Positions 37,334-47,588 of a DNA stretch of 64,000 bases are shown piece by piece. The number at the start of each line of letters is the position of its first letter. Position 1 is the first letter of the stretch. The notes beneath the pieces were generated by a model that saw nothing but the letters and a program-made list of their open reading frames with translations, ran no database searches and was not told the origin of the DNA. The stretch is from the NCBI GenBank assembly GCA_902599315.1, contig CACKEY010000001.1:299328-363327 (forward strand), read 5' to 3'. Both the position numbers and the translations under genes were made by a program. Source of the DNA: an uncultured SAR86 cluster bacterium. Its GTDB lineage: Bacteria; Pseudomonadota; Gammaproteobacteria; Magnimaribacterales; D2472.

Positions 37334-38265
37334 TGCAAGGTACTTACTCACTATTTATTACTGATCCCTTAAAAAGCTTAGATCCAAAAAAAGATACAAC
37401 TGTTTTATGGATGCAAGAGGTCTTTAGTATGGGCGGACAAATCCTTCAATGCGAAATGAAAGACCTCCTTTATAAGGAGCATCAAACTTTTACAGAATTT
37501 TCTATAATCAAAGATCCATTGAAGCATCCGCAAGTTGGTGAGATAGTTAATGAAGTTAAACCGCTTAAAGATTTTGATTATATATTTATGAGAAAAGACC
37601 CACCGGTCGATGAGGACTATATGAATGCATTGCATATCTTATCTCAGGCCGAATCTGAAGGTGCCAATATATTAAATCGACCTTCAGCTTTAATGAAATT
37701 TAATGAAAAGATTTTTGCTCTTCAATTTGCTAACTGGATGACTGATACAAGCGTTATATGCAAAGAAGAGGACTTCAAGTTATTTAAAGAAAAATACTCT
37801 AACGTTATCCTTAAACCCCTTAATGGGATGGGTGGAGATTCAATCTATAAGTTTGATGAGACTTCAGAAGACCACCTAAAAATTTTTAAATTGCTTACTA
37901 ATAATTATCAAACAATGGTTATGGTTCAAAATTTTTTACCTGAAATTTATGATGGAGATTACCGAATACTTATAATTCATGGTGAGCCTTTTCCTATAGC
38001 ATTGGCAAGAATTCCTCAAAAAGGAAGCTTCAAGGGCAATCTTGCAGCTGGTGGCAGAGGCGAAGCCCGAGAATTATCCAATGATCAAATTAAAGCAAGC
38101 AAGGAAATTGGCAAGTTACTAGTTCAAGAGGGTATTCTGTTTGCTGGGATTGATATGATCGGTAATTATTTAACTGAAATTAATATAACAAGCCCAACAG
38201 GTGCAAGAGAAATTCTCTCCCAAACTGGTCAAAATCCGATAAAGGCTTTGCTTCAATCCATTTAA
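37333..38265 (+). CDS. gshB: Glutathione synthetase
   Basis: ATP-grasp ligase that adds glycine to gamma-glutamylcysteine. The 310-residue protein has family blocks DYIFMRKDPPVDEDYM, ILNRPSALMKFNEKIFALQF, VILKPLNGMGGDSIYKF, DGDYRILIIHGEP and AGGRGEARELS. Length matches E. coli (316). Coupled to rsmE by one base and followed after one base by the TonB-like gene. Confidence 0.96.
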   Translation: MQGTYSLFITDPLKSLDPKKDTTVLWMQEVFSMGGQILQCEMKDLLYKEHQTFTEFSIIKDPLKHPQVGEIVNEVKPLKDFDYIFMRKDPPVDEDYMNALHILSQAESEGANILNRPSALMKFNEKIFALQFANWMTDTSVICKEEDFKLFKEKYSNVILKPLNGMGGDSIYKFDETSEDHLKIFKLLTNNYQTMVMVQNFLPEIYDGDYRILIIHGEPFPIALARIPQKGSFKGNLAAGGRGEARELSNDQIKASKEIGKLLVQEGILFAGIDMIGNYLTEINITSPTGAREILSQTGQNPIKALLQSI

Positions 38266-38266
38266 A

Positions 38267-38884
38267 ATGCAACCGTTGATTTATAAAGAAAGAATTCAAA
38301 GATGGGGATTTAAACAGTCAATGTTTGTTTCTTTAATATTTCATGGAGTAGTTATTTTTGGAGTTAGTTTTGTTGTAATTCAGCAACCATGGAAATTCAA
38401 TGAGGAAGTTATTGTCAATATTAGATTTGCTAATGGGGAGTTTGACATGCGAGGCAGCTCTAATAATGGTCTTGATTTACTTCAAAAAAATAATCAACAA
38501 GTTGCAATGGTTTCAAAAGATTCTAGCTCTCAAGATCAATCTCAGTTAAGTGTTAGACGCTTAGAGTCTAACTCGACCTTAGAGAGTTATGAAACAATTT
38601 ATTTAAATGCATGGCAAAGAAAGGTTGAAACAGCAGGGTATTATGAAATTTCTCGAAAAGACATAACCCAAGGCAATTTTAAAGTACAAATCAGATCAAT
38701 TATCGACTCCATGGGGAATTTAATTGGTGCAGATATTTTAAAATCATCCGGTAATTCATCAATGGATGCTTTAGCTTTGAAAATTTTGCAACAATCAGCA
38801 CCGTTTCAACCATTTCCTCAAGATATGGCAGTCAATTATCAGCAGCTTGAGATTATTCGAGATTGGAATTTTACAAATTCTTAG
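38267..38884 (+). CDS. TonB-like energy transducer protein
   Basis: A 205-residue inner-membrane protein with one N-terminal transmembrane segment (SMFVSLIFHGVVIFGVSFVVI, about residues 18-38), a serine/glutamine-rich linker and a C-terminal TonB/TolA-type domain (NAWQRKVETAGYYEI, IIDSMGNLIGADILKSSGNSSMDALALKIL). The typical proline-rich spacer is missing, so reach across the periplasm would be short. A TonB homologue at this position, after gshB, is also found in pseudomonads. ExbB/ExbD are not in the window. Whether it energises a receptor is inference. Confidence 0.8.
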   Translation: MQPLIYKERIQRWGFKQSMFVSLIFHGVVIFGVSFVVIQQPWKFNEEVIVNIRFANGEFDMRGSSNNGLDLLQKNNQQVAMVSKDSSSQDQSQLSVRRLESNSTLESYETIYLNAWQRKVETAGYYEISRKDITQGNFKVQIRSIIDSMGNLIGADILKSSGNSSMDALALKILQQSAPFQPFPQDMAVNYQQLEIIRDWNFTNS

Positions 38885-38886
38885 AA

Positions 38887-39294
38887 ATGCAAATACTAGC
38901 TTTTGATTTTGGTACCCAATACATCGGTGTTGCGGTTGGACAAACAGTAACCAACACATCCTCCCCATTAGTTGTACTAAAAGTCGATCGTGAGGAAAAA
39001 GAAATATGGGACTCAATTTCTAATCTCATCGAAGAGTGGGAACCTGATCAAATATTGATTGGCAAACCTTTGAACATGGACGGAAGCCCAAGCGCTATGA
39101 TGAAGAAAATCGATACATTCTTTAAAAAAATTAAAAAGATAACTAGTATTCCTTGTGAATTGGTTGATGAAAGATTAACCTCATTTGAGGCAAAAGAGTT
39201 GGCGAAAATTGATTCTAAATCTGATCGAATAGATCATTTGGCTGCCAAAATATTTTTAGATAACTGGATAGAGCATAATGTCAATTCCGACTAG
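38887..39294 (+). CDS. ruvX: Putative pre-16S rRNA nuclease / Holliday junction resolvase YqgF
   Basis: A 135-residue RNase H-fold protein. ATG at 38887, two bases after the TonB-like stop, gives MQILAFDFGTQYIGVAVG, the conserved DFG(T)xxIGVAVG start; further motifs are ILIGKPLNMDGSPSAM and VDERLTSFEA, then DHLAAKIFLDNW. In pseudomonads algH lies between tonB and this gene; it is missing here. dnaG starts within its last 17 bases. Confidence 0.94.
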   Translation: MQILAFDFGTQYIGVAVGQTVTNTSSPLVVLKVDREEKEIWDSISNLIEEWEPDQILIGKPLNMDGSPSAMMKKIDTFFKKIKKITSIPCELVDERLTSFEAKELAKIDSKSDRIDHLAAKIFLDNWIEHNVNSD

Positions 39295-41035
39295 TTTTAT
39301 TGATCAATTGTTAGATCAAACTGATATTGTCGATGTTGTAGGGCGTCGCATACCCCTCAATAAAAAGGGATCAAATTTTTGGTGTCAATGTCCATTCCAT
39401 GATGATTCAAATCCCTCCATGGCTGTTAATCAAGATAAACAGTTTTTTTATTGTTTCGTATGTCAAGAATCTGGAAATGCTATCCACTTTATTAGACGCT
39501 ATGAAAATTTAGATTTTGTCGATGCAATCGAAACTCTAGCCAGTTCAGCTGGGATAACAGTTCCTTATGAAACAAATAAGCACGAGAAATCAAAACCAAG
39601 TGGTCTAGTTGAAAAGGCTGTGAACTACTACAAAGGAAATTTAAATGAAAAGATTGCACCTCAAGCTATTAAATATCTCAAAGATAGAAAGATTTCTGGA
39701 GTTACTGCCAAGAAATTTAATATAGGATATGCACAAGATAAATGGGATGGACTTTTAAATCATTTTGGGTCGGCTGCCTCATCTAAAGAGCTCAGTAATT
39801 CAGGTTTATTTAGTCAAAAAGATGATCGATTTTATGATCGATTTAGAGGCAGGATTATCTTTCCAATAAGAAACATAAAAGGTGATTTCATCGCAATGGG
39901 TGGAAGAATTATTGATGAGGGAGAGCCTAAATATCTCAATTCTCCGGAAACTTCTTTTTTTAATAAATCAAATGAGTTGTTTGGCTTGTTCGAAGTTAAA
40001 GATTCACAAAAAAATATTGATTCTTTAATTGTAGTAGAGGGTTACATGGATGTAATAGGTCTGTATGAGCATGGTATTAAAAATGCAGTTGCAACTCTCG
40101 GTACAGCTGTAACACCAAATCATATTTCAAAAATTATGCGATATACCAATAAGATATTTTTTGCATTCGATGGAGATTTAGCTGGTGGAAAAGCCGCCTG
40201 GAAAGCAGTTGAAAACACTTTTCCAATCATCAGAGAAGACATAAACATTCATTTTGTTTTCTTTGAGCAAGGTCATGACCCAGATTCATACATCGCTGAA
40301 CATGGGCTAAAAGCTTTCCAAAAACTTCTAGATGAGTCAATTTCACTTTCATCATATTTTTTATCGAAAATAAAAGAATTTAATTTAGAAACGTTGGAGG
40401 GTCGAGCACAAGCAGCAGCATTTGCAATACCTATCGTAAATAAAATTAATAATTCAGTAATAAAAGAGGTATATGCACATGAAGTCTCAAACTTATGTGG
40501 CATGGATATCAAAACCATGGATGCGCCCCCCAGTTCTCCAAAAAGACAAGAAACTAGTAATGCAATTAAAGCAAGCTCAAATACTCCTATCAGAGTAAAA
40601 GCTGTCATTAATATCTTTAGTTCTATTTTAGCTTTTCCTTCGATTGCCAAAGAAAAATTATTCGACGAATTAAAAGTTGATCCTAATTTTAACTTTTTAT
40701 TTTTAATCTTAGATTTATATAAACAAACACCAGACATAAAACCTTCAAGGATTATCGAAAATATTGAATCTGATCAGATTAAAGGATATTTTTCGGAAGC
40801 CGTGGTGGCAGGATTAGAATTATCAGAAAAAAATGCATTAAAGCTTGCAAATGACTGTGTAAAGATTTTGATAAAAAATCAGAAAGATAGAGAGCAAATA
40901 CTCAAAGATAAGTATAATGTCGGATCGATTTCGGCAATAGAAAGAAGAGATTTACAACAAATCATCTTAAAAAAGCAAGAAATCACTGATAATGACCGAG
41001 ATTTATTAAGGAAATTAAGTTCAAAACAAGATTGA
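39278..41035 (+). CDS. dnaG: DNA primase
   Basis: Synthesises RNA primers at the replication fork. The CHC2 zinc finger is at residues 38-65 (CPFHDDSNP ... [12 protein letters not shown]). The TOPRIM core contains [50 protein letters not shown] and [15 protein letters not shown] helicase-binding C-terminal domain follows. Length 585 residues is near the E. coli 581. It overlaps ruvX and is followed after 52 bases by rpoD. The rpsU gene that normally begins this operon is elsewhere. Confidence 0.97.
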   Translation: MSIPTSFIDQLLDQTDIVDVVGRRIPLNKKGSNFWCQCPFHDDSNPSMAVNQDKQFFYCFVCQESGNAIHFIRRYENLDFVDAIETLASSAGITVPYETNKHEKSKPSGLVEKAVNYYKGNLNEKIAPQAIKYLKDRKISGVTAKKFNIGYAQDKWDGLLNHFGSAASSKELSNSGLFSQKDDRFYDRFRGRIIFPIRNIKGDFIAMGGRIIDEGEPKYLNSPETSFFNKSNELFGLFEVKDSQKNIDSLIVVEGYMDVIGLYEHGIKNAVATLGTAVTPNHISKIMRYTNKIFFAFDGDLAGGKAAWKAVENTFPIIREDINIHFVFFEQGHDPDSYIAEHGLKAFQKLLDESISLSSYFLSKIKEFNLETLEGRAQAAAFAIPIVNKINNSVIKEVYAHEVSNLCGMDIKTMDAPPSSPKRQETSNAIKASSNTPIRVKAVINIFSSILAFPSIAKEKLFDELKVDPNFNFLFLILDLYKQTPDIKPSRIIENIESDQIKGYFSEAVVAGLELSEKNALKLANDCVKILIKNQKDREQILKDKYNVGSISAIERRDLQQIILKKQEITDNDRDLLRKLSSKQD

Positions 41036-41087
41036 AAAAATAAAAATTGGCATCACATATAGATATGAACTTAAAAAGAGGGGCTCA

Positions 41088-42893
41088 GTGGATAAGTTAA
41101 AAAAACAAGGTTCAAGAATTGCGGAGTTAATTGATAAAGGCCGAGAGCAAGGTTATTTAACATACGCAGATGTAAATGATCATCTTCCAGAGGATATTTC
41201 CGATCCAGATCAAGTTGATGAAATAATCGGCATGATTAATGACTTAGGTCTTCAGGTTCATGAGACAGCTCCTGATGCAGATACACTAATGCTATCTGAA
41301 TCTTCCGATGATCAAGATGATATTGCCCTAGAGCAAGCTGCTGAAGCATTGGCTGCTGTAGAAAATGAAACAGGCAGAACAACTGATCCAGTAAGAATGT
41401 ACATGCGAGAAATGGGTACGGTTGATCTTTTAACTAGAGAAGGTGAAATTGAAATCGCAAAGCGGATCGAAGAAGGTATGCGTGACCTTTTGGATGCAAG
41501 CGTGCATTATCCAGGAATTGTTGAGCACATAATTTCTTTTTACGAGCAAGTTAAAAGTGAAGATAAAAAACTAAGTGAGCTGCTAACAGGGTTTCTTGAG
41601 GAGATGGAAGAAGTGCCTTCTGCAGGACCCGGAAGTGAAAAAGCAAAACAATTAGAAGAAAGCGATGAAGAAGTTGATAATGGACCAGATTTAGCTGAAG
41701 TCCAAAGACGTATGACAAATCTCAAGCGTCAGTTCAATAAAACAAATAAAGTGGTTGAATCCAAAGGTAGGCATTCTAAAGAAGCCAAAGCAGAATTCAT
41801 CAAATTAGGTCTAATTTTTCAATTTCTTAAATTTTCACCCAAAATGTTTGAAGACCTAGCGTTTTTTGCTAGAAGTGATTTAGCTGAAATACGCCTTCAT
41901 GAAAAAAGAATTCAATTTTTATTTGTCAAATCAGCAAGGGTTCCAAGAAAAGATTTTATTGCCATGTATAAAGACAATATCACCAAAGTGAAGTGGGTTG
42001 ATTCATTAATGAGCAACAAAAAGTATTCAAAAAAATCTTTGGAGCACATTAAGTCAGATGTTGTAATTGCTCAAAAAGCCATAAAAGCAATTGAAGAGAG
42101 AGTAGGACTTAATGTAAAAGACATAAAAGATATCAATCGTGCCATGTCTATGGGCGAAACAAAAATGAGACGTGCAAAAAAAGATATGGTTGAAGCTAAC
42201 CTCAGACTTGTTATTTCGATTGCTAAAAAATACACAAATAGAGGTCTACAGTTTTTAGATTTAATTCAGGAAGGCAACATAGGACTTATGAAAGCTGTAG
42301 ATAAGTTTGAATATAGAAGGGGCTATAAATTTTCTACTTATGCAACTTGGTGGATTAGACAGGCAATAACAAGGTCCATCGCTGATCAGGCTAGAACAAT
42401 AAGAATTCCAGTGCACATGATTGAGACCATAAATAAACTCAACAGAGTTTCCCGTCAAATGATGCAAGACATGGGCAGAGAGCCAACACCAGAAGAATTG
42501 AGTAAAGAGCTTGATATGCCTGAGGATAAGGTAAGAAAAGTTCTCAAAATTGCAAAAGAGCCAATTTCGATGGAGACACCAATTGGTGACGACGAAGATT
42601 CGAACTTAGGAGATTTTATTGAGGACACCGTTATTCATTCACCGCTAAAAAATGCTACTGAGGGCAGCCTTCACTTCGCGACAGATGATGTGCTTTCATC
42701 ATTGACCGCAAGAGAGGCTAAGGTACTAAGAATGAGGTTTGGTATTGGCATGAATACAGACCATACATTAGAAGAGGTTGGTAAACAGTTTGATGTAACC
42801 AGAGAAAGAATTCGTCAAATAGAAGCCAAGGCCTTGAGAAAGTTAAGGCATCCTTCAAGGTCAAGTCACCTGAAAAATTTCTTAGACGAATAA
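41088..42893 (+). CDS. rpoD: RNA polymerase primary sigma factor sigma-70
   Basis: The housekeeping sigma factor, 601 residues (E. coli 613). Start is a GTG at 41088 with a strong AGAGGGG SD about 5 bases upstream. Region 1.1 is at the N-terminus, region 1.2 near [21 protein letters not shown], an acidic non-conserved insert follows, then regions 2-3 ([39 protein letters not shown] is the region 2 core, quoted in parts here as [12 protein letters not shown]), and region 4 with [20 protein letters not shown] tRNA gene follows within six bases of the stop. Confidence 0.98.
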   Translation: MDKLKKQGSRIAELIDKGREQGYLTYADVNDHLPEDISDPDQVDEIIGMINDLGLQVHETAPDADTLMLSESSDDQDDIALEQAAEALAAVENETGRTTDPVRMYMREMGTVDLLTREGEIEIAKRIEEGMRDLLDASVHYPGIVEHIISFYEQVKSEDKKLSELLTGFLEEMEEVPSAGPGSEKAKQLEESDEEVDNGPDLAEVQRRMTNLKRQFNKTNKVVESKGRHSKEAKAEFIKLGLIFQFLKFSPKMFEDLAFFARSDLAEIRLHEKRIQFLFVKSARVPRKDFIAMYKDNITKVKWVDSLMSNKKYSKKSLEHIKSDVVIAQKAIKAIEERVGLNVKDIKDINRAMSMGETKMRRAKKDMVEANLRLVISIAKKYTNRGLQFLDLIQEGNIGLMKAVDKFEYRRGYKFSTYATWWIRQAITRSIADQARTIRIPVHMIETINKLNRVSRQMMQDMGREPTPEELSKELDMPEDKVRKVLKIAKEPISMETPIGDDEDSNLGDFIEDTVIHSPLKNATEGSLHFATDDVLSSLTAREAKVLRMRFGIGMNTDHTLEEVGKQFDVTRERIRQIEAKALRKLRHPSRSSHLKNFLDE

Positions 42894-42898
42894 TTTTC

Positions 42899-42975
42899 GG
42901 GCCTGTAGCTCAGTTGGTTAGAGCAGTGGACTCATAATCCATTGGTCGGAGGTTCGAGTCCTCCCGGGCCCACCA
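42899..42975 (+). tRNA. tRNA with CAU anticodon (elongator Met or Ile2)
   Basis: A 77-base cloverleaf with encoded CCA. The acceptor GGGCCTG pairs with CGGGCCC (one G-T pair), the D arm contains AGCTCAGTTGGTTAGAGC, the anticodon stem GTGGA/TCCAT holds the loop CTCATAA, and the T arm GGAGG-TTCGAGT-CCTCC is perfect. The anticodon is CAU. It lacks the three consecutive G-C pairs in the anticodon stem of initiator tRNA, so it is either elongator Met or the lysidine-modified Ile2 that reads AUA; sequence alone read by eye does not settle this. It lies directly downstream of rpoD and may be co-transcribed with it. Confidence 0.95.
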
Positions 42976-42999
42976 CTAAAATAGCTTAACAGCTGATTC

Positions 43000-44214
43000 T
43001 CATTCAATTTCTGTCCATGGTGGAAAAGGGTCGCTTAAAGATTCCCAAAAATCCTCTCCTTTATCAAGATCCTCCTCAGATACTAGGCAATCATTTAAAG
43101 CATCAATCATTGCAGTTTTATCAAGACCCTGGCCAATAAAAACTAATTCTTGTCGCATATCACCAAATGGTTCAGCCCATGATTCTTCTATAGACTCTAG
43201 ATATTCTTTTTCTGTTGGCCAGTGTTCTTTTGGGACTGATTTCCAAAACTTCCCAGCAAATCCGTATCGAGCAATTCCACCAGCTTGACTCCATTGTCCA
43301 GCATATTCGAGACGAGATCCTAACCAAAAGAATCCCTTCGATCGAATTAATTTTCCATAATGCTCAGTGCTGTGAAGGAATTCATAAAACTTTTGTGGAT
43401 AAAATGGTCGACGTGCAAGATAACTAAAACTGCTGATACCATATTCTTCTGTTTCAGGAATATGATCTCCACGCATTTCTTTTAGCCACCCTGGAGCCTG
43501 ACTTGCGTGCTCAAAATCGAAGAGTTCAGTATTAAGAACATCATCAATATTAACTCGGCCTCTAGTGATTGGAATGATCTTTGCGTGAGTATTGAGACTT
43601 TTAAGAATAGCATTTAGTTTTTCAATATCTTCAGAATCAACTAAATCTATTTTGCTTATCAAAATAACATCAGCAAATTCTATCTGATCAACAAGAAGAT
43701 CAGCTACACTTCGCTCATCATCATCTCCCAATGATTCTCCCATATCTTGAAGATATTTTGCTTCCTCGTAATCTCTTAAAAAGTTTACGGCATCTACTAC
43801 GGTCACCATAGTATCAAGTCTCGCAACGTCTGATAGAGAGACGCCATCCTCATCTGCAAAAGTAAAAGTTTCTGCAACGGGTAATGGCTCTGAAATTCCA
43901 GTTGATTCAATCACCAAATAATCAAATTTATTATCTTTTGCTAGCTTGTTAACTTCTAGGAGCAGATCTTCCCGCAGTGTGCAACAAATACAACCATTGC
44001 TCATTTCAACTAATTTTTCTTCACTATGATTAAGTGATACATCATTTTTTATCATGGATGCATCAATATTAATCTCACTCATATCATTAACAATAACAGC
44101 AACTTTTTTATCTTCACGATTATTTAATATATGACTTAGAACAGTAGTTTTCCCAGCTCCTAAAAAACCAGAGAGCACTGTTACAGGAAGTCTTTTAGGG
44201 AGAGTATCTTGCAT
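43000..44214 (-). CDS. COG0523 GTPase, ZigA/YciC-type zinc metallochaperone
   Basis: A 404-residue G3E-family GTPase. The P-loop [11 protein letters not shown] is near residue 16, the metal-binding CxCC motif sits in [14 protein letters not shown], followed by the NKxD-type motif in ISKIDLVD. The C-terminal CobW domain has [21 protein letters not shown] and [12 protein letters not shown], the pattern seen in COG0523 members of zinc-starvation regulons such as ZigA and YciC/ZagA. These proteins deliver zinc to client enzymes when zinc is scarce. It follows the WD40 gene after 62 bases, and the gap contains a perfect copy of the 21-base repeat also found upstream of the znu operon, so it probably has its own zinc-responsive promoter. 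Confidence 0.88.
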   Translation of the reverse strand: MQDTLPKRLPVTVLSGFLGAGKTTVLSHILNNREDKKVAVIVNDMSEINIDASMIKNDVSLNHSEEKLVEMSNGCICCTLREDLLLEVNKLAKDNKFDYLVIESTGISEPLPVAETFTFADEDGVSLSDVARLDTMVTVVDAVNFLRDYEEAKYLQDMGESLGDDDERSVADLLVDQIEFADVILISKIDLVDSEDIEKLNAILKSLNTHAKIIPITRGRVNIDDVLNTELFDFEHASQAPGWLKEMRGDHIPETEEYGISSFSYLARRPFYPQKFYEFLHSTEHYGKLIRSKGFFWLGSRLEYAGQWSQAGGIARYGFAGKFWKSVPKEHWPTEKEYLESIEESWAEPFGDMRQELVFIGQGLDKTAMIDALNDCLVSEEDLDKGEDFWESLSDPFPPWTEIE

Positions 44215-44244
44215 GATGGAATCCTTATATTTATCGATTTTTTT

Positions 44245-44265
44245 AGACTAGCACACTTGTCAAGC
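44245..44265 (-). promoter_or_regulatory. Candidate zinc-responsive operator, copy 1
   Basis: A 21-base sequence with core GACTAGCACACTTGTC, an imperfect dyad GAC(T/A)AG-N4-CTTGTC with one mismatch. It lies about 30-50 bases upstream of the second COG0523 GTPase start and is repeated without a mismatch at 49336-49356 upstream of the znu operon. Read leftward it includes TTGACA, a perfect -35 hexamer, so a repressor here would block polymerase; no convincing -10 is at the right distance. Function as a Zur-type operator is inferred from context only. Confidence 0.6.
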
Positions 44266-44276
44266 GCATTTAATAA

Positions 44277-45320
44277 TTATGTTTTTACTTTCCATGTGAC
44301 GACTAAACCTCTTGCATCTCCAGCTGCTAAAGCTCTTGAATCTTTTCTCCAGGCAATAGAGCTAACTTGAGCACTCATCTGTGAAGTGCCTATGGACCCA
44401 CCATGACCATCATTCTTTAATCCCCAAACAGCTAGCGAACCATCTCTTGCACCTGATGCAAGTCGCTTTCCTTGGGGAGCAAATGAAAAGTCAGAAACAA
44501 ATGATTGATGGTGACAGAGTTGTCCTGGAGTTGTTCCCTCTGGACCATCATTTTCAAAACTCCAAACCGTTATAATTTCAGATCCACCTGTTGCAAGAAG
44601 TTTTCCAGTAGAATCAAAAGCAATACTGCTTGGTTTTCCTCGATATCCCGACATCATCGAGTCTTGTCCAGTTGATCGACGCCAAAAGTGAACTGTATTA
44701 TCTTGACTCCCACAAGCAACAATATCTCCATCAGCGCTAAGTTTCATTGAAATAAGTGATCCTTTCCATTGAAGCGTTTGCTTTGTTTTATTTTCAATAA
44801 CATCGTAGAAAGCTACTTTGCTATAACACGCTGTTGCAAGCTCATCATTTCTTGACCACGCAATTGCACTCACAGTACTAGAATGCTGTTCTGATTTCCA
44901 TTTTTCTTTACCTTTACAGTCAAAAATATATACATTCTTAGAGATTGATGCTGCTAAAGACATGCCATCTTTTGACCATTCTAGATGCTCAACCCAACCT
45001 TGACCAAGTTCTATTGTTTCAATTACTGAACCTTCAGTAGTTTCACCGATTAAAATGCATCCATCCTGTCCTGAAGTCGCAAATAATTTACCATTGGGAC
45101 TCACTCTCATTGCAAGTAAATTTCCTTCATGAATGCTACTTTTTTGCCACAACGTCTTTCCAGTTTTGCCATCTAAAGCGTTAACTCCTCCTGCAACATC
45201 TCCAACTAGGAGTATATTTCCGCCTTCAGCCCACTCACATGCAATAACGTAGTCATCAACTTCTATGTTCCAGTTGTTGCGCAAAACACCTTTTGATTCT
45301 ATTAAATTTACACTAGACAT
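44277..45320 (-). CDS. WD40-repeat beta-propeller protein in zinc cluster
   Basis: A 347-residue protein made almost wholly of WD40-like repeats; I count about eight, with units such as [40 protein letters not shown] and [20 protein letters not shown]. No signal peptide or membrane segment is seen, so it is cytoplasmic. No enzyme motif is present; a scaffold role is likely. It overlaps the end of the first COG0523 GTPase by 13 bases and is followed by the second, so it is embedded in the zinc operon and may bring the two GTPases or their zinc client together; that is inference. Confidence 0.85.
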   Translation of the reverse strand: MSSVNLIESKGVLRNNWNIEVDDYVIACEWAEGGNILLVGDVAGGVNALDGKTGKTLWQKSSIHEGNLLAMRVSPNGKLFATSGQDGCILIGETTEGSVIETIELGQGWVEHLEWSKDGMSLAASISKNVYIFDCKGKEKWKSEQHSSTVSAIAWSRNDELATACYSKVAFYDVIENKTKQTLQWKGSLISMKLSADGDIVACGSQDNTVHFWRRSTGQDSMMSGYRGKPSSIAFDSTGKLLATGGSEIITVWSFENDGPEGTTPGQLCHHQSFVSDFSFAPQGKRLASGARDGSLAVWGLKNDGHGGSIGTSQMSAQVSSIAWRKDSRALAAGDARGLVVTWKVKT

Positions 45321-46666
45321 TTATCGAAATCATCTTGCATGGCTTCTTCGTCGAGGTTACGACCAATAAATACTATTTGGTTTCGACGCTCACCCTCAGC
45401 CCATTCTCTTTCAGGCTGAGAATCAAATAGCATATGCACTCCCTGAAAAACAAAACGTCTAGGATCATCAGCTATACTGATAAATCCTTTCATTCGAAAT
45501 ATATCTACACCTTTTTCAGCAAGAAGTTTACTAAGCCAAGCATTCATTTTCTCAATATCAACATCTCCTTCTCTTTCGATTGCAAATGACCCAACTTCAT
45601 CGTCATGTTCATGCTGAGCTACCCAAGTTCGCTCAAACGTAACAGGCACCTCCATATTTTTATCCTCGGAATCCCTTGATAACAATTTAATATCAAATTC
45701 CTCAGCAGTATGTTGAGTAAATAGCCCAAGATTACAATTTTTATTAATTTCAAGAAAAAATGATTTTTGTCCATCAGACATTAACTGCAAATCAATATGT
45801 TTTTCAAAAGCTATTACTTCACCAGGAGATAATGCATTGGCATCATCTGCATAGAGCCTCACACATTTCTCGGCACTACTATTGAGATCTTCCTCACTAT
45901 ATTCTTGATCAATTAATGCAACTAGTGACATATTTGGATCAGGACCTTCCTCAAGGGTAAGCTCGTATTGACCTTGTTCAACTTTGTAAACTCCAGTCCA
46001 CTCGAAAGGGTATTCAGGTTCAAGGAAAGTTGGACGATTTTGCAGAACTTGATCGAGATCAAATGCATTTAGGTTAAGCACAGTATCTACAGGAACATTT
46101 GCATTTTCACTTCTTAATATCCTAGCCATGCTGTTCATTCCTCTTAGTCTAGATTCGAGATTATCAACGGACTCATCATTCACCAGGTCTGTTTTGTTAA
46201 GGACTAAAACATCTGCAAATGCTACTTGCTCAGTGCTTTCATCACTTCTTCCAAGTTGTTGATCAATATGCGCAGCATCTACAAGAGTAACAATTCCATC
46301 AAGGGTAAATTCATTTTGAATTTCATCATCCATAAAAAAAGTTTGTGCTACAGGACCAGGATCAGCTAAACCAGTAGTTTCAACTAAAACATAATCAAAT
46401 TTATCACGCCTTTTCATGAGATTTCCAAGTACTCTAATTAGATCCCCACGAACTGTGCAGCAAATACATCCGTTTGACATCTCAAAGACTTCTTCATCAG
46501 CATTAATTACTAATCCTTGATCAATGCCAACCTCACCAAACTCATTTTCAATAACCGCGATTCGTCTCCCATGTTCTTCGGTTAGAATTCGGTTAAGTAA
46601 TGTTGTTTTACCAGAGCCCAAAAAACCTGTGAGGATTGTTACAGGCACTTTGTTAAAATTATTCAT
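45308..46666 (-). CDS. COG0523 GTPase with inserted domain
   Basis: A 452-residue G3E-family GTPase and likely zinc chaperone. P-loop [11 protein letters not shown] near residue 14, [10 protein letters not shown], CxCC in [25 protein letters not shown] and LNKTDLV are all present. The C-terminal CobW domain ([37 protein letters not shown]) is complete. Between the two, about residues 215-345, lies an extra beta-rich acidic stretch ([20 protein letters not shown] and onward), which with the metal-ligand-rich [10 protein letters not shown] segment makes it about 100 residues longer than simple YjiA-type proteins. It follows znuA after 38 bases and overlaps the WD40 gene, so it is part of the znu transcript. 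Confidence 0.88.
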   Translation of the reverse strand: MNNFNKVPVTILTGFLGSGKTTLLNRILTEEHGRRIAVIENEFGEVGIDQGLVINADEEVFEMSNGCICCTVRGDLIRVLGNLMKRRDKFDYVLVETTGLADPGPVAQTFFMDDEIQNEFTLDGIVTLVDAAHIDQQLGRSDESTEQVAFADVLVLNKTDLVNDESVDNLESRLRGMNSMARILRSENANVPVDTVLNLNAFDLDQVLQNRPTFLEPEYPFEWTGVYKVEQGQYELTLEEGPDPNMSLVALIDQEYSEEDLNSSAEKCVRLYADDANALSPGEVIAFEKHIDLQLMSDGQKSFFLEINKNCNLGLFTQHTAEEFDIKLLSRDSEDKNMEVPVTFERTWVAQHEHDDEVGSFAIEREGDVDIEKMNAWLSKLLAEKGVDIFRMKGFISIADDPRRFVFQGVHMLFDSQPEREWAEGERRNQIVFIGRNLDEEAMQDDFDKCLV

Positions 46667-46704
46667 GAAATTTCTCCCAATTTTTTACCATTATTCAGAA
46701 TTTT

Positions 46705-47583
46705 TTAAGAATTAAAAGCTTCTATTAAAGACTTAACATTATGACGCATCATATCAATGTAAGTTCCTGCTGGACCACCAATCTCACTTAATGCATCTGA
46801 ATAAAGTTTTCCGCCAACTGGTACCCCTGATTCTTTAGAAATCGCTTTAAGTAATTTGGGATTATTAATATTCTCCATAAATAATGCTGTAACTTTTTTT
46901 TCTTTAATTTGATTAATTATTTTAGCCACATCTTCTGCAGAAGCTTCTGCATCTAAACTTAAACCTAGGGGTGCTAAAAATTCAATATTGAATTCGCGTC
47001 CCAGGTAACCAAATGCGTCATGGCTAGTTATTACAATTCTTTTTTTGATCGGAATGTTACTAAGTTGATTGCTAAGATTCATTTCTAATTCAAATAGTTT
47101 TTTTAGATAATTATTCCTTCTAAGAGCAAAATATTGTTCATGTTCAGGCATCAAATTGATTAATTCCCCAGAAATGTTATCTATGTATATGCGAATATTT
47201 TTAAAGCTTTGCCAGGCATGTGGGTCTATTTCGTTAAATCGATTTAGCGAATTAATACCATCACTTGAAATTAAATAATTTTTCTCTTTATCTGAATCTT
47301 TAATTAATCGAAATATCCAACCTTCAAAACCCAGTCCATTAAAAATAATTAGATCTGCATTTGAAATGGCAACTGCATCAGATGGTTTAGGCGAATAAAT
47401 ATGAGCATCGCTATTTCTTGGAACCAGGTTAGTGACACTTACACGATCTCCTCCCAGCTCTAATACTAGGTCCTCCAATATAGTAAAACTTGTAACTATC
47501 TTAAACTGGCCATCTTTAGCAAAAATTGGAAATCCATTTAAAAGTAATAATATTGCTAATTGAAGCAGCCTTAATTTAAACAT
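46705..47583 (-). CDS. znuA: Zinc ABC transporter substrate-binding protein
   Basis: A 292-residue cluster A-I solute-binding protein with a signal peptide (residues 1-22, ending FPIFA). Candidate metal ligands are the histidine in NSDAHIYSPKPSD, the one in EIDPHAW, the one in ITSHDAFGYLG and the aspartate in KLYSDALS. A histidine in the third position fits zinc binders better than manganese binders of the PsaA type, which use glutamate there. The long His-rich loop of E. coli ZnuA is absent. Together with two COG0523 genes this favours zinc. Starts five bases after the znuB stop. Confidence 0.88.
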   Translation of the reverse strand: MFKLRLLQLAILLLLNGFPIFAKDGQFKIVTSFTILEDLVLELGGDRVSVTNLVPRNSDAHIYSPKPSDAVAISNADLIIFNGLGFEGWIFRLIKDSDKEKNYLISSDGINSLNRFNEIDPHAWQSFKNIRIYIDNISGELINLMPEHEQYFALRRNNYLKKLFELEMNLSNQLSNIPIKKRIVITSHDAFGYLGREFNIEFLAPLGLSLDAEASAEDVAKIINQIKEKKVTALFMENINNPKLLKAISKESGVPVGGKLYSDALSEIGGPAGTYIDMMRHNVKSLIEAFNS

Positions 47584-47588
47584 CAGAT

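Noticed and set aside
44258-44263. TTGACA inside the zinc repeat read as a standalone sigma-70 promoter
   Set aside because: No good -10 hexamer is at 16-18 bases in either copy, and the conserved length of 21 bases with dyad symmetry fits a protein-binding site better; both roles may overlap.
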